64,000 nucleotides of DNA. It comes from Candidatus Poribacteria bacterium (GTDB lineage Bacteria; Poribacteria; WGA-4E; WGA-3G). The notes under the pieces were generated by a model. The model was given only the letters and a program-made list of their open reading frames with translations. It was not told where the DNA came from and searched no databases. The first letter of the stretch is position 1. Each line of letters starts with the position of its first letter. The position numbers were made by a program, and so were the translations under genes. This document shows positions 1 through 8,479 of the stretch, piece after piece. The DNA is taken from NCBI GenBank assembly GCA_026702755.1, contig JAPPBX010000010.1, positions 1 through 64,000 of the forward strand, given 5' to 3'.

Positions 1-1
1 G

Positions 2-49
2 GACTATCGGGAGATTCAAGCCGAGTTGAAAAAAGAAGGCAAACTTTGA
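2..49 (+). CDS. C-terminal tail of a gene cut by the window edge, probably the antitoxin partner of the next gene
   Basis: An open frame enters at the window edge and ends DYREIQAELKKEGKL followed by TGA. The stop overlaps the TTG start of the RelE-like gene (TTGA at 46-49), an arrangement typical of translationally coupled antitoxin-toxin pairs. Only 15 residues are visible, too few to assign a family; the antitoxin role is inferred from the position and overlap. Confidence 0.4.
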   Translation, partial: DYREIQAELKKEGKL

Positions 50-342
50 ACTCACCGACGCTTTACACCATCCGTTTAGAACGTCAAGCAGAACGAGAAT
101 TACGGAAATTGCCCAGAGACGTTGTCCAACGTATTAATGCTGCCCTTGAGAGATTGATCCATGAACCCCGACCTCAAGGCGTTGTTAAACTAACAGGACA
201 GACAGGTTCAAAGTGGCGAATACGGATCCGGGAAGAGCGAAACAGCAGCCTAACTCGCAACCTTACACTACGCTATATTAGGCATTGTGTAAGACAAAAA
301 GTTTATTTTACAAAAAGGAGCGGGCATTCCTCCTCAACCTAA
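46..342 (+). CDS. RelE/ParE-family toxin with a replaced C-terminus, probably broken
   Basis: The first 60 residues fit the RelE/ParE fold of ribosome-dependent mRNases or gyrase poisons: LERQAERELRKLP in the first helix, a second helix, then GVVKLTGQTGSKWRIRI. Intact relatives continue with G-D-Y-R and I-Y-E-I strands carrying the catalytic basic residues. Here the sequence switches after WRIRI, near nucleotide 228, to an unrelated Ser/Arg-rich tail ending GHSSST. The tail overlaps a hairpin at 321-362, so the 3' end was probably lost to an insertion or rearrangement. The TTG start overlaps the upstream stop. Toxicity is doubtful because the C-terminal strands are missing. Confidence 0.55.
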   Translation: MNSPTLYTIRLERQAERELRKLPRDVVQRINAALERLIHEPRPQGVVKLTGQTGSKWRIRIREERNSSLTRNLTLRYIRHCVRQKVYFTKRSGHSSST

Positions 343-362
343 AGGGTGGGGTCTCCTGCCCG
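321..362 (+). repeat. Imperfect hairpin, possible end of a lost insertion sequence
   Basis: GGGCA and TGCCC bracket a pyrimidine-rich arm (TTCCTCCTCAACC) and a purine-rich arm (GGGTGGGG) around TAAA. It lies exactly where the RelE-like frame has lost its family resemblance. Subterminal hairpins of this kind occur in IS200/IS605 elements, but no transposase is present, so the origin is a guess. Confidence 0.3.
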
Positions 363-369
363 AAGATTG

Positions 370-588
370 ATGAAACCCGAGCAAGTGATAAACCAAGACC
401 CCGAGATTCACGGCGGGACACCCGTATTTACGGGCACCCGTGTTCCGGTAAAAGCACTCATCGATCATCTAAAAGCCGGAGAAAGTCTTGACTATTTTCT
501 TGAAGGATTTCCTTCGGTTTCCCGCGAGCAAGCAATTGCTTTTTTAGAATTCGCTTTGGCCCAAACAATCCGATCATACCCGCGGTAA
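370..588 (+). CDS. DUF433-family antitoxin-like protein, orphan
   Basis: Small DUF433 protein. Typical features are the INQDPEIHGGTPVFTGTRVP strand-turn segment and the helical part LIDHLKAGESLDYFLEGFP. Family members are predicted DNA-binding antitoxins, commonly followed by a DUF5615 PIN-like toxin. None follows here: the next gene is selA. ATG at 370 is preferred because a GTG at 346 would extend into the hairpin sequence and add residues unlike the family. The product is about 72 residues, the usual size. It may be a relic of a toxin-antitoxin cluster together with the two preceding genes. Confidence 0.7.
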   Translation: MKPEQVINQDPEIHGGTPVFTGTRVPVKALIDHLKAGESLDYFLEGFPSVSREQAIAFLEFALAQTIRSYPR

Positions 589-661
589 GAGGGTTTCTAT
601 TGTGTTATAAATCAATGGCACTCAATTAATATATTCAATACTGTAAAACAAAACGCTACCC

Positions 662-2086
662 TTGGAAACCATCTTGACAACCAATAACACAAAAAACCTC
701 CTACAGCAATTGCCTGCCGTCGAAAAACTTCTGAACACCCAGGAGATGCTTGACTTGCAAGCGTCCTACGCTCGCGATCTCGTGATAGAGGCACTGCGCG
801 CTGTTGTCGCTGACATCCGAGCCGATATTCTGAGTGGAAACCAGACACAACTGCCAGAATACACAGAATACGCCGAACGAACGCGTCAGAAAATTGAAGC
901 AAAGATAGGGGCAGGCATGCGTCCCGTCGTCAATGCGACAGGCACGGTTACACATACCAACTTAGGCAGATCGTTGCTAAGCGACGTTGCGTGTGAAGCG
1001 ATCCAGCAAGCCGCGCAGAACTATGTCAACCTTGAATACGACATTACAACAGGTGAGCGCGGACATCGGGATAGAATAACCGAACCGCTCCTACAGCAGC
1101 TAACAGGTTGTGAGGCATCTACGGTCGTTAACAATAATGCCGCAGCGGTTTTGCTCGCGCTGCAAACCATGGCACGCGGTAAAGAGGTGATCGTATCACG
1201 AGGAGAACTCATCGAAATCGGGGGCGCATTCCGAGTTCCTGACGTAATGGCAGCAAGCGGTGCAGTCCTTCGAGAGGTAGGCACAACCAACCGGACCCAT
1301 CTCCGAGATTATGCCGAGGCTATCAATGAAAACACAGGACTACTGCTCAAGGTGCATCCGAGCAATTACAAAATCCTCGGTTTCACGTCAACGCCCTCGA
1401 TGGATGAATTGACGGAACTCGGCGCACAGCACGGTGTCCCTACAATGGAAGATCTTGGCAGCGGTGCACTTGTTGATATGACACTATATGGACTTCCACA
1501 CGAACCCCTCGTCGGAGAACGTATCGCCAGTGGCGTAGATGTTGTCACTTTCAGCGGTGACAAACTGCTCGGTGGACCACAGGCAGGGATCATCGTCGGT
1601 AAAGCGGAATGGATCGAAAAGATGCGTAAAAATCCGATGATGCGCGCACTTCGGGTCGATAAACTCATCATCGCCGGTTTGTCAGCGACGCTCCGACTTT
1701 ACCTCACCGATAGTACCACCATGGTTGAACAGTTTCCAATGCTCAATCGCTATACGCGACCGATAGAGGATCTCCACGCCCTTGCCAAAGAACTCAAGAT
1801 GCAACTGGAAACGCTCTTCGGGGAAAAGATTGACATTCAGGTTTCGGAAACCTACGGACAAATCGGAAGCGGTGCTCTCCCGGTTGAGACATTGCCGAGC
1901 GTCGCTCTCGTCCTTGAACCTTCCGGGATTTCCGCTGAAATGCTCGCTGCACAGTTCCGAAACGCCACAATCCCCGTCATTGGGAGAATCAAGGACGGTC
2001 TTTTTTGGCTGGATCTGCGGACGGTTTATGAGAGAGAACACACGTGGATCGTCGAAACCGCTACACAAGTCGCAGAAAACTTTTAA
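662..2086 (+). CDS. selA: L-seryl-tRNA(Sec) selenium transferase
   Basis: SelA converts Ser-tRNA(Sec) to Sec-tRNA(Sec) in the cytoplasm with PLP and selenophosphate. An N-terminal helical domain (LLQQLPAVEKLLN) precedes the fold-type I aminotransferase core: RPVVNATGTVTHTNLGRS near residue 87, the Asn-rich VVNNNAAAVLLAL segment, and the PLP-lysine motif FSGDKLLGGPQAG near residue 300. The length of 474 is normal. The start is TTG at 662; no better ATG agrees with the conserved N-terminus. Neither selB, selD nor a tRNA-Sec is in the window, so the pathway cannot be confirmed here. Some SelA-like proteins act on other substrates. Confidence 0.9.
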   Translation: METILTTNNTKNLLQQLPAVEKLLNTQEMLDLQASYARDLVIEALRAVVADIRADILSGNQTQLPEYTEYAERTRQKIEAKIGAGMRPVVNATGTVTHTNLGRSLLSDVACEAIQQAAQNYVNLEYDITTGERGHRDRITEPLLQQLTGCEASTVVNNNAAAVLLALQTMARGKEVIVSRGELIEIGGAFRVPDVMAASGAVLREVGTTNRTHLRDYAEAINENTGLLLKVHPSNYKILGFTSTPSMDELTELGAQHGVPTMEDLGSGALVDMTLYGLPHEPLVGERIASGVDVVTFSGDKLLGGPQAGIIVGKAEWIEKMRKNPMMRALRVDKLIIAGLSATLRLYLTDSTTMVEQFPMLNRYTRPIEDLHALAKELKMQLETLFGEKIDIQVSETYGQIGSGALPVETLPSVALVLEPSGISAEMLAAQFRNATIPVIGRIKDGLFWLDLRTVYEREHTWIVETATQVAENF

Positions 2087-2094
2087 GAAATGAA

Positions 2095-3063
2095 ATGGGA
2101 TCACGGATTACGCGGAGTTCACGGAGAACACGATTGTTTTGGCTTCCCAGTGACCGAATTAAATTAGCAACGAAACCTAAGCCTGAAACGAAGTGGAAGG
2201 CGACTCTTGGGCAAAAACAGCTTAATGCCCAGTCCACGTCGTTTCTCCGCAAGGTAAGTTTAAAAATCCTCATTACCATCGTCACTCTTAGTGTTTACGC
2301 GTGCGGACAAAGCGAGGACGGTTCCACCACCGGCATTGAATCAGCCACAGAAATTGTCTCCGAAGTTGATGGTGCGACAATGGTGCTGATTCCTGCGGGG
2401 ACGTTTCAGATGGGTTCCACCATCGGGGATAGCGACGAACAACCCGTGCATACCGTTACCCTTAACGCATTTTATGTGGATATGTATGAGGTAACCAATG
2501 CCCGCTATCAGAAGTTCGTTCAAAGCACAGGCTACCCGCAGCCACCCCTATCGCACGACCCGAAATTCAATGCCCCTGATGCCCCTGTCGTCCATGTGAC
2601 CTGGCGCGATGCCGCTGCGTACGCGGCGTGGGCAAACAAACGTTTACCGACCGAAGCAGAATGGGAATACGCCGCACGTGGAAATCTTACTGGTAAACGA
2701 TACCCGAACAGTGATATAATAACATACAGAGATGCCAATTTTGGGGGTACGGGTGGAACGGACAGATGGAAATGGAGCGCACCCGTCGGCAGCTTCCCAC
2801 CGAACGGCTATAACCTATATGATATGGCAGGAAACGTGTGGGAATGGTGTTTTGATGAATACAACGCTGAATTCTATAGCCTGAGTCCACAGAACAACCC
2901 GCGCTTCGGCAGAGAAATTGCACCAGATGACGAAAACTTTCGTATCTTACGCGGTGGTGGATGGGGCGGGAGTCCTGAAGACCTTCGCGTTGCAGACCGG
3001 TGGTATCACCTCTCATCCGGCAGCACAATCGGCTTCCGCTGCGTAAAAAATTTAGAAGAATAG
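2095..3063 (+). CDS. Formylglycine-generating-enzyme-type (SUMF1/FGE-sulfatase domain) lipoprotein
   Basis: From about residue 75 this is an FGE/SUMF1-fold domain: MVLIPAGTFQMGS, EQPVHTVTLNAFYVDMYEVT, LPTEAEWEYAARG, YDMAGNVWEWC, RGGGW and the terminal GFRCVKN. Family members oxidise sulfatase cysteines or serve as non-catalytic binding domains. A hydrophobic stretch ending LSVYAC looks like a lipobox, so the mature protein is probably an exported lipoprotein. The start is uncertain: the ATG at 2095 would put about 50 basic residues before the signal, encoded by what looks like dispersed non-coding sequence, and there is no good start nearer to it. Poribacterial genomes are reported to be rich in sulfatases, possible clients. 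Confidence 0.75.
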   Translation: MGSRITRSSRRTRLFWLPSDRIKLATKPKPETKWKATLGQKQLNAQSTSFLRKVSLKILITIVTLSVYACGQSEDGSTTGIESATEIVSEVDGATMVLIPAGTFQMGSTIGDSDEQPVHTVTLNAFYVDMYEVTNARYQKFVQSTGYPQPPLSHDPKFNAPDAPVVHVTWRDAAAYAAWANKRLPTEAEWEYAARGNLTGKRYPNSDIITYRDANFGGTGGTDRWKWSAPVGSFPPNGYNLYDMAGNVWEWCFDEYNAEFYSLSPQNNPRFGREIAPDDENFRILRGGGWGGSPEDLRVADRWYHLSSGSTIGFRCVKNLEE

Positions 3064-3066
3064 TCA

Positions 3067-3150
3067 TCGGTTATCAGTGGAGAGACATCAGAAATTCTTG
3101 ATGTGTATCAAAACCTCTTTTAACCGACAACTGACAACCGACAACTAATA
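3067..3150 (+). repeat. Intergenic inverted repeat of the TCAGTTGTCGGT type
   Basis: The left arm ATCGGTTATCAGTGG is partly complementary to the right arm AACCGACAACTGACAACCG. Related copies lie at about 28905, 35412, 38692 and 51145, always between genes. There is no coding potential. Confidence 0.5.
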
Positions 3151-3156
3151 ACCATT

Positions 3157-4236
3157 ATGGCAGTTTCTGTTGAATTAACCCATGTCACAAAAGCCTTCGA
3201 TACAACGCTCGCTGTCAATGACGTGAGTCTGAAAATTGAGACGGGAGAGTTCTTCTTCCTCCTGGGTCCGTCCGGATGCGGCAAATCAACTTTCCTCCGT
3301 ATTGTAGCAGGATTCTACAAACCCGATATCGGCGAATTGCGGTTCGACGATACCGTGATGAACAACGTGCCGCCGCATCAACGCAATACAGGAATGGTGT
3401 TCCAAAATTATGCCCTATGGCCCCACATGTCCGTCGCCGAAAACATTGAATATGGACTGACGCTTCGGAAATTCGACAAGGCAGAACGCAACGAAAAAAT
3501 TATACGAGCGTTAGAGATGGTACAGATGGAAGACTATCACGATCGCGCAGTCAACACGCTCTCCGGTGGACAGCAACAACGCATCGCACTTGCGCGTGCG
3601 CTCGTTATTGAGCCGAGTGTCCTACTCCTCGACGAACCGATCAGTAACCTCGACGCTGCACTCCGACAACAGATGCGCGACGAAATAAAGCAGATTCATG
3701 ACCGGACTAATATTACAATGTTCTATGTCACACACGATCAGGTCGATGCACTCTCTATGGCAGATCGGATGGCGATTATGCAGGATGGCGTTATCATCCA
3801 AGTCGGCACACCGCGTGAAATCTATCAGTTTCCAAAGAACGCTTTTGTCGCGAGTTTTGTTGGGGAAACCAACTTCATTTCGGGCAAGGTCGAGCAGGCA
3901 TCGAACGGCAGTGCTACAATTGACACTCCGATTGGGACACTTCACTCGGAAACCGTCTACCACGACCTAACGCAGGGAACACCCGTGCAGTGTTCAATTC
4001 GACCAGAAGCACTCATTATTGATAGCACTCAGGATAGCAGTAGCCAATCTGAAAACCTTATAACTGCGAAAGTGACAGCAGTCAACTATTTGGGACGGAT
4101 AGAAGAATACCAACTGGTAGCCGCAGACATCCCGCTCAAAGCTGTGCATTACAACCCCGGCACAGAAACGAAAAAGCCGGGAGATACCGTTCAACTCGCA
4201 ATATCAGCAGCGGCAGTTCTTCCACTGCCAGATTAA
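3157..4236 (+). CDS. ABC transporter ATP-binding subunit of the UgpC/PotA/FbpC type
   Basis: Cytoplasmic ATPase of an importer-type ABC system. Walker A LLGPSGCGKST (residues 36-46), Q-loop MVFQNYALWP, signature LSGGQQQRIALARAL, Walker B VLLLDEPISNLDA and the H-loop YVTHDQ are complete. The C-terminal 120 residues (SIRPEAL and following) form a TOBE domain as in sugar, polyamine or iron importers. A cognate permease or binding protein is not adjacent, so the substrate is unknown and the subunit may serve a transporter encoded elsewhere. The stop codon lies inside the hairpin repeat at 4233-4264. Confidence 0.9.
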   Translation: MAVSVELTHVTKAFDTTLAVNDVSLKIETGEFFFLLGPSGCGKSTFLRIVAGFYKPDIGELRFDDTVMNNVPPHQRNTGMVFQNYALWPHMSVAENIEYGLTLRKFDKAERNEKIIRALEMVQMEDYHDRAVNTLSGGQQQRIALARALVIEPSVLLLDEPISNLDAALRQQMRDEIKQIHDRTNITMFYVTHDQVDALSMADRMAIMQDGVIIQVGTPREIYQFPKNAFVASFVGETNFISGKVEQASNGSATIDTPIGTLHSETVYHDLTQGTPVQCSIRPEALIIDSTQDSSSQSENLITAKVTAVNYLGRIEEYQLVAADIPLKAVHYNPGTETKKPGDTVQLAISAAAVLPLPD

Positions 4237-4264
4237 AAGTAGTAGGCACGCTCCGCCGTGCCGT
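4233..4264 (+). repeat. GTAG-led hairpin repeat, copy 1
   Basis: GTAGGCACG and CGTGCC arms flank a CTCCGC loop. A 31/32 identical inverted copy occurs at 26624-26655. It overlaps the stop of the ABC ATPase gene and lies before the helicase gene, where it may act as a transcript-end structure. Confidence 0.7.
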
Positions 4265-4289
4265 CAATCACAACGGACATAGTTAAAAA

Positions 4290-7200
4290 ATGCGATTGAC
4301 ACCGAGCCAACAAGCAGCCCTTAATATAGAAAAACATATCTGTGTAACCGCCGGTGCGGGTTCAGGAAAGACGACTGTATTGGTCGAACGTTACCTTGAA
4401 ATCTTGCGAAGCGAGAAGGCAAACCCGCGAGAAATCGTCGCTATCACCTTCACAGATAAAGCCGCCGCTGAGATGAAGGAACGCGTTATTGAAAAACTTA
4501 ATGCCGAAGAAAGCATTGTTGATCGCGGAACAATCCTTGAACAGATGAACACGGCCCCCATCTCGACCATCCATGCATTCTGTTCACGTATCCTGAGAGA
4601 ATTCCCCTTTCAAGCCGGTGTACCAGCCAATTTTAGCATCTTGCAAGGTATCGATCAGAAACTCCTGCTACAGCAAATCCTTCGAGAAACCCTCAAGGAG
4701 ATTGCCACAAACAAGGAAGATAAACACCGGGGCGAACTGACACGCCTGCTACAACGCTACGGACGACGACAAAACTTGGAAGAACTGTTTTCGAGCATGG
4801 TAAACCAGCGCGATGTCATTGATCATCTCATTAAAGAGGTTTACGGCAGTCAAAATGTTGAACAGCTGCCAGATGTTTGGGAACACGCCATTCGTGCAGA
4901 ATCGATGTCGGAAAATGATGTTATCGAATTCATCCGGTGTCTAAACGCCGCTTTGCATCTTGCGAAGGGCAAAAATGTTACATTGATTATACCTTTAGTC
5001 CAAAAATTGGAAGCGTTGCCTGAGAAAAACCCGGACTCACCTGAAGTGATGCGTCTACTGAAAGAAATCGCAGATCTAATTACAATAAAAAGTGGCGGCA
5101 TCGCGAAAACCGCTTTTCTGGGCAGAGGGGTCAAAACATCGGACATTGAAACCGAAATCAACTTTCTGGTATCGGCCGCGGAAAAGATTCAAAACGCTCC
5201 TATCATTGAGGCGGATGGCGAAACTGATGACGATTTTCTACTCAGCACAACCTATGATCTGCTCACCCTATATACCCGAATCCTTAACAATTACCAAACT
5301 GCCAAACTCTCCCAAGGCACACTCGATTTCAATGACCTGCAACTGAAAACCCGCGATCTGCTTCGCGACAACAAAGAAATCCAGCAAGCATTGGTTGAAC
5401 GCCACACATACTACATGGTGGACGAATATCAGGATACAAATGAACTACAGTACGAATTAGTGATGCTGCTCACAAACGAACTCAAAGAAGCAAATCTCTT
5501 TATCGTAGGTGATCCAAAACAGAGCATTTACGCGTTTCGCGGCGCAGATGTCCGTGTGTTTAAAAAGACAAATCAAAAAATCAAAGACACGGGAGGTGAA
5601 GACATCCCTCTCAAAGAGAATTTCCGCTCTCTACGAGACACCGTCGGGTTTGTCAATCACCTTTTCGATTGTTTGATGGGTGATGGAACTGAAACCGAAT
5701 TTGAGGTGCCGTTTGAATCCCTTATTAAAGCGCGACCTGTTGAAGCAAACGGTGCGATTGATATCATCCTCGGAGAGAAGGGCGACGCGACAGCAAACGA
5801 ATACACGCTGATCGCACAGCACATCAAAAATATGAGCAGGAACGGCGAAACGGTATGGGTGCGCCGCGAGAACAGCGGAGAATCAGAACATCCAATTGAA
5901 TACGGCGACATCGCCATACTCATCCGTAGCAGAACACATCTTCCAGATATTGAGCATGCTTTACTTGAAGCAGGCATCCCCTACCTCACCACCGGTGGCA
6001 TCGGTTTCTATCAACGCCAAGAAATCTACGATATCTGGAACTATCTCCATTTCCTCAATACACCGACAGAACATCACGCTTCCCTTGCTGGCGTTCTTCG
6101 CGGTCCCGCTTTCGGTATCTCTGACACTGAACTCTATGAAATTTCACAGCAAGATGGAACAAGTTTCTGGAACAAAGCGCAGAATTACCAAGCAGGTTCT
6201 CATAACCTCGGACGCGCGATAGACACCTTAAAAAGGCACATCCAGATTGCACATCGCATGTCTGTAAACCAACTCATCGTAACCATCGTTAATGAAACAG
6301 GAATGATTGGAACGCTAAAAACAGGAAAACAGGGGCAGCAGCGGTGGGCAAACTACCAAAAACTCTTGGAACACGCCAGAAGTTTTGACAGTGACGAAAC
6401 CAAGCAAACCCTTACAGATTTTATCGAATTTCTGGATATTTTAATTGAGGAAGAGCGACGCGAAGGGCAGGCACCAGTTGAGGCAAGCAGAGGCGCAATC
6501 CAAATCATGACGATCCATGCCGCCAAGGGACTTCAATTCCCGGTTGTGATACTCCCATGCCTTGACCGAGGCGCGGAGATGGCGAGAGAGCCTTTTATTG
6601 ATGAAACACTTGGGATCGGTTTCAGCCCACTTAATCCGGACAACAATTACAAAAAAACTGAACCGCGCATTGTTGACTATATGAAAAATCGGGCGAGCCA
6701 AAAAGAGTATGCCGAAAAGAAGCGGTTGTTCTATGTCGGTACGACACGCGCCCAGGACCGGCTTATTTTAGCGGGAAGCCTCTCTGGCACCGGTAAACCG
6801 CGGAACATACTTGAATGGCTTTATAAGCATCTCGGCATCGGTGAAGAAGACAATTTACTGAACTTACCCTTTAGACTAAAGGTCTTTCCCGATAGCAGTC
6901 AACAATCTGAAGATACTTTGACTACGGACAAGGATTCTGATGATGAAACAACACCCGTCGATTTTCCGGAGCATCCGTTACCGACTCTGGAGCCAACCGA
7001 GATCTCCGCGTCCTTCTCTGTAGCCGAGCTCGCTAACTATGCGCGCTGTCCGCTGCGGTATCAGTTGGAAAATGTCCTACGAATTCCGACAAACGAACAA
7101 AGAGAATCGGGTTCAGACGAAATCGATATGTCCGCTGCGATCCGCTACACCCTCGCTCGAATAAGACAACTATCAGACGCAGAAAATCTTGATAGGCTGA

Positions 7201-7721
7201 CTGATCAAGCATTTGAGAATTACCCTGAAGCAACGACCGAATCAAAAGCGAGACTTCGCACTTATGTTAGCAATTTTCTCAATTCCGAACTCGGAGAAAC
7301 AGCACGCGTTGCCTCCGAAACCCATGTCAATCAGCAAATCCACGCAGCTATCAACGGACACATCATTGATGGCAGATTGGACAGGATTTTTAAAGATGAA
7401 ACAGGAAATTGGCAGATAATCAATTATAAAACCGACGAGGTTCAGAACTTAGATACATATCGTCCAGAAATGGAACTTTACAGTTTACTTGCACATCGGC
7501 GTTATCCAAATCAATCAACTGTGATAATTAATCTCTTCTTTACCGAAGAAAATCGGTGTGAACAGATACACTTCGACATGACACAATTGCAGGACGTTCA
7601 GGAACAGTGGCAGAAAAGAATATCCGCACTGCAGCGCGGGGTTTACCAGAAAAACCTTGAGCATTGCTGTTCCTGCCCGTATGCAGATCCAGATGGCGCG
7701 TGTATAATCACCGAACCTTAA
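4290..7721 (+). CDS. UvrD/AddA-type ATP-dependent helicase-nuclease
   Basis: A 1143-residue superfamily 1 helicase with a C-terminal nuclease domain, probably in double-strand break end processing. Walker A is VTAGAGSGKTTVL (residues 17-29). Motif Ia/Ib is AITFTDKAAAEMKERV, motif II DEYQDT (near 378) is followed by VGDPKQSIYAFRGA, motif IV/V is MTIHAAKGLQFPVVI, and motif VI VGTTRAQDRL. Residues about 900-1140 are PD-(D/E)XK-like: DGRLDRIF, then INYKTDE. A lone Cys near 919 (ARCPLRY) and three more near 1126-1138 (HCCSCPYADPDGAC) resemble the iron-sulfur staple of AddB-type nucleases. The expected acidic residue before Y-K is Asn here, which may weaken cleavage. No addB or recC partner is adjacent. 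Length is close to AddA (about 1200). Confidence 0.88.
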   Translation: MRLTPSQQAALNIEKHICVTAGAGSGKTTVLVERYLEILRSEKANPREIVAITFTDKAAAEMKERVIEKLNAEESIVDRGTILEQMNTAPISTIHAFCSRILREFPFQAGVPANFSILQGIDQKLLLQQILRETLKEIATNKEDKHRGELTRLLQRYGRRQNLEELFSSMVNQRDVIDHLIKEVYGSQNVEQLPDVWEHAIRAESMSENDVIEFIRCLNAALHLAKGKNVTLIIPLVQKLEALPEKNPDSPEVMRLLKEIADLITIKSGGIAKTAFLGRGVKTSDIETEINFLVSAAEKIQNAPIIEADGETDDDFLLSTTYDLLTLYTRILNNYQTAKLSQGTLDFNDLQLKTRDLLRDNKEIQQALVERHTYYMVDEYQDTNELQYELVMLLTNELKEANLFIVGDPKQSIYAFRGADVRVFKKTNQKIKDTGGEDIPLKENFRSLRDTVGFVNHLFDCLMGDGTETEFEVPFESLIKARPVEANGAIDIILGEKGDATANEYTLIAQHIKNMSRNGETVWVRRENSGESEHPIEYGDIAILIRSRTHLPDIEHALLEAGIPYLTTGGIGFYQRQEIYDIWNYLHFLNTPTEHHASLAGVLRGPAFGISDTELYEISQQDGTSFWNKAQNYQAGSHNLGRAIDTLKRHIQIAHRMSVNQLIVTIVNETGMIGTLKTGKQGQQRWANYQKLLEHARSFDSDETKQTLTDFIEFLDILIEEERREGQAPVEASRGAIQIMTIHAAKGLQFPVVILPCLDRGAEMAREPFIDETLGIGFSPLNPDNNYKKTEPRIVDYMKNRASQKEYAEKKRLFYVGTTRAQDRLILAGSLSGTGKPRNILEWLYKHLGIGEEDNLLNLPFRLKVFPDSSQQSEDTLTTDKDSDDETTPVDFPEHPLPTLEPTEISASFSVAELANYARCPLRYQLENVLRIPTNEQRESGSDEIDMSAAIRYTLARIRQLSDAENLDRLTDQAFENYPEATTESKARLRTYVSNFLNSELGETARVASETHVNQQIHAAINGHIIDGRLDRIFKDETGNWQIINYKTDEVQNLDTYRPEMELYSLLAHRRYPNQSTVIINLFFTEENRCEQIHFDMTQLQDVQEQWQKRISALQRGVYQKNLEHCCSCPYADPDGACIITEP

Positions 7722-7731
7722 GGAGAAAACG

Positions 7732-8433
7732 ATGAAAAAGCTTACATCAATAACCGCAATCATTATGCTCGTCTGCTTTTCATTATGGGCATGGCAATCC
7801 AGTTTCGCTGGCACATGGCGCGACGATTTTGAAGACAAAGACACCCGTGAATGGAAAATTTTTAATCTCGACCGCAAGGTTGAAAAGTGGTGGATTAGTG
7901 ACGGCGAAGCCGTTGGCGAAATCTTTTTACCCGGCTTCATGAGTCTCTGGATTACGGGTGAACTCACATGGAAGAACTACTCGCTCTCGTGTCGCGCGAA
8001 ATTAGTGGAAGACAAGAATGAACCGCCAAGCATCGAGCTAACACTCCACGACAGAGGCGAAGAAGACACCCGTTACCTCTTTTTTATCGACTACGTTTTC
8101 AACACCGTCCGAATTGTCAAAGCACTCCAAGACAGCTGGTTTCCTGTCATTTTTCCATTTGATGCTGAAATCGATACGTGGTATGAACTGACTGCCACGA
8201 TTCATGAAGACGGCACCCTTGAATTCAAGGTTGATGATGAGGTCTTCACTGTCATTGATGACGACCCTTTGAAAGGTGGGCAAGCTGGACTTGTTGTCGC
8301 AGATGGACAGGCTCGCTTTGACAATGTTGAAATTACGGGTCCGAACATTGATAATGGGGGACCGGGAAAAGCATTTCCTGTCGAGCCACGAACCAAACTC
8401 GCAACCACATGGGGAAAACTTAAGAAGAATTAG
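7732..8433 (+). CDS. Secreted lectin-like beta-sandwich protein, tandem paralogue 1, with WGxLK C-terminal tag
   Basis: The signal peptide is residues 1-26 (cleavage near SSFAG). The body resembles concanavalin A-like/DUF1080 folds seen in surface carbohydrate-binding proteins: GTWRDDFEDKD at the start, a Trp-rich middle, and AGLVVADGQARFDNVEITG near the end. The C-terminus is PVEPRTKLATTWGKLKKN, the tag shared by thirteen proteins of this window. AGGAGA lies 6 nt before ATG 7732. It follows the helicase stop by 10 nt, yet is more likely co-regulated with its two downstream paralogues. No catalytic residues are recognised and the ligand is unknown. Confidence 0.8.
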   Translation: MKKLTSITAIIMLVCFSLWAWQSSFAGTWRDDFEDKDTREWKIFNLDRKVEKWWISDGEAVGEIFLPGFMSLWITGELTWKNYSLSCRAKLVEDKNEPPSIELTLHDRGEEDTRYLFFIDYVFNTVRIVKALQDSWFPVIFPFDAEIDTWYELTATIHEDGTLEFKVDDEVFTVIDDDPLKGGQAGLVVADGQARFDNVEITGPNIDNGGPGKAFPVEPRTKLATTWGKLKKN

Positions 8434-8479
8434 ATTAACAATAGAAGTAAGAGAGATTTCCTCGTGTTAAGGTGAAACC

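Noticed and set aside
1021-1290. Minus-strand frame of 89 codons inside selA
   Set aside because: Ser/Thr/Arg-rich shadow of the selA frame with no SD; many such antisense frames occur across the window.
662-2086. Selenoprotein gene near selA
   Set aside because: Gene ends were checked for frames continuing through TGA with recognisable homology and none was found, so I claim no selenocysteine codon in this window.
2044-2094. Extended N-terminus of the FGE-type lipoprotein starting inside selA
   Set aside because: The added residues overlap the 3' end of selA and do not resemble the family.
3060-3150. CRISPR-like array in the TCAGTTGTCGGT repeats
   Set aside because: Units are 6-7 bp, irregular and inverted, with no uniform spacers and no cas genes.
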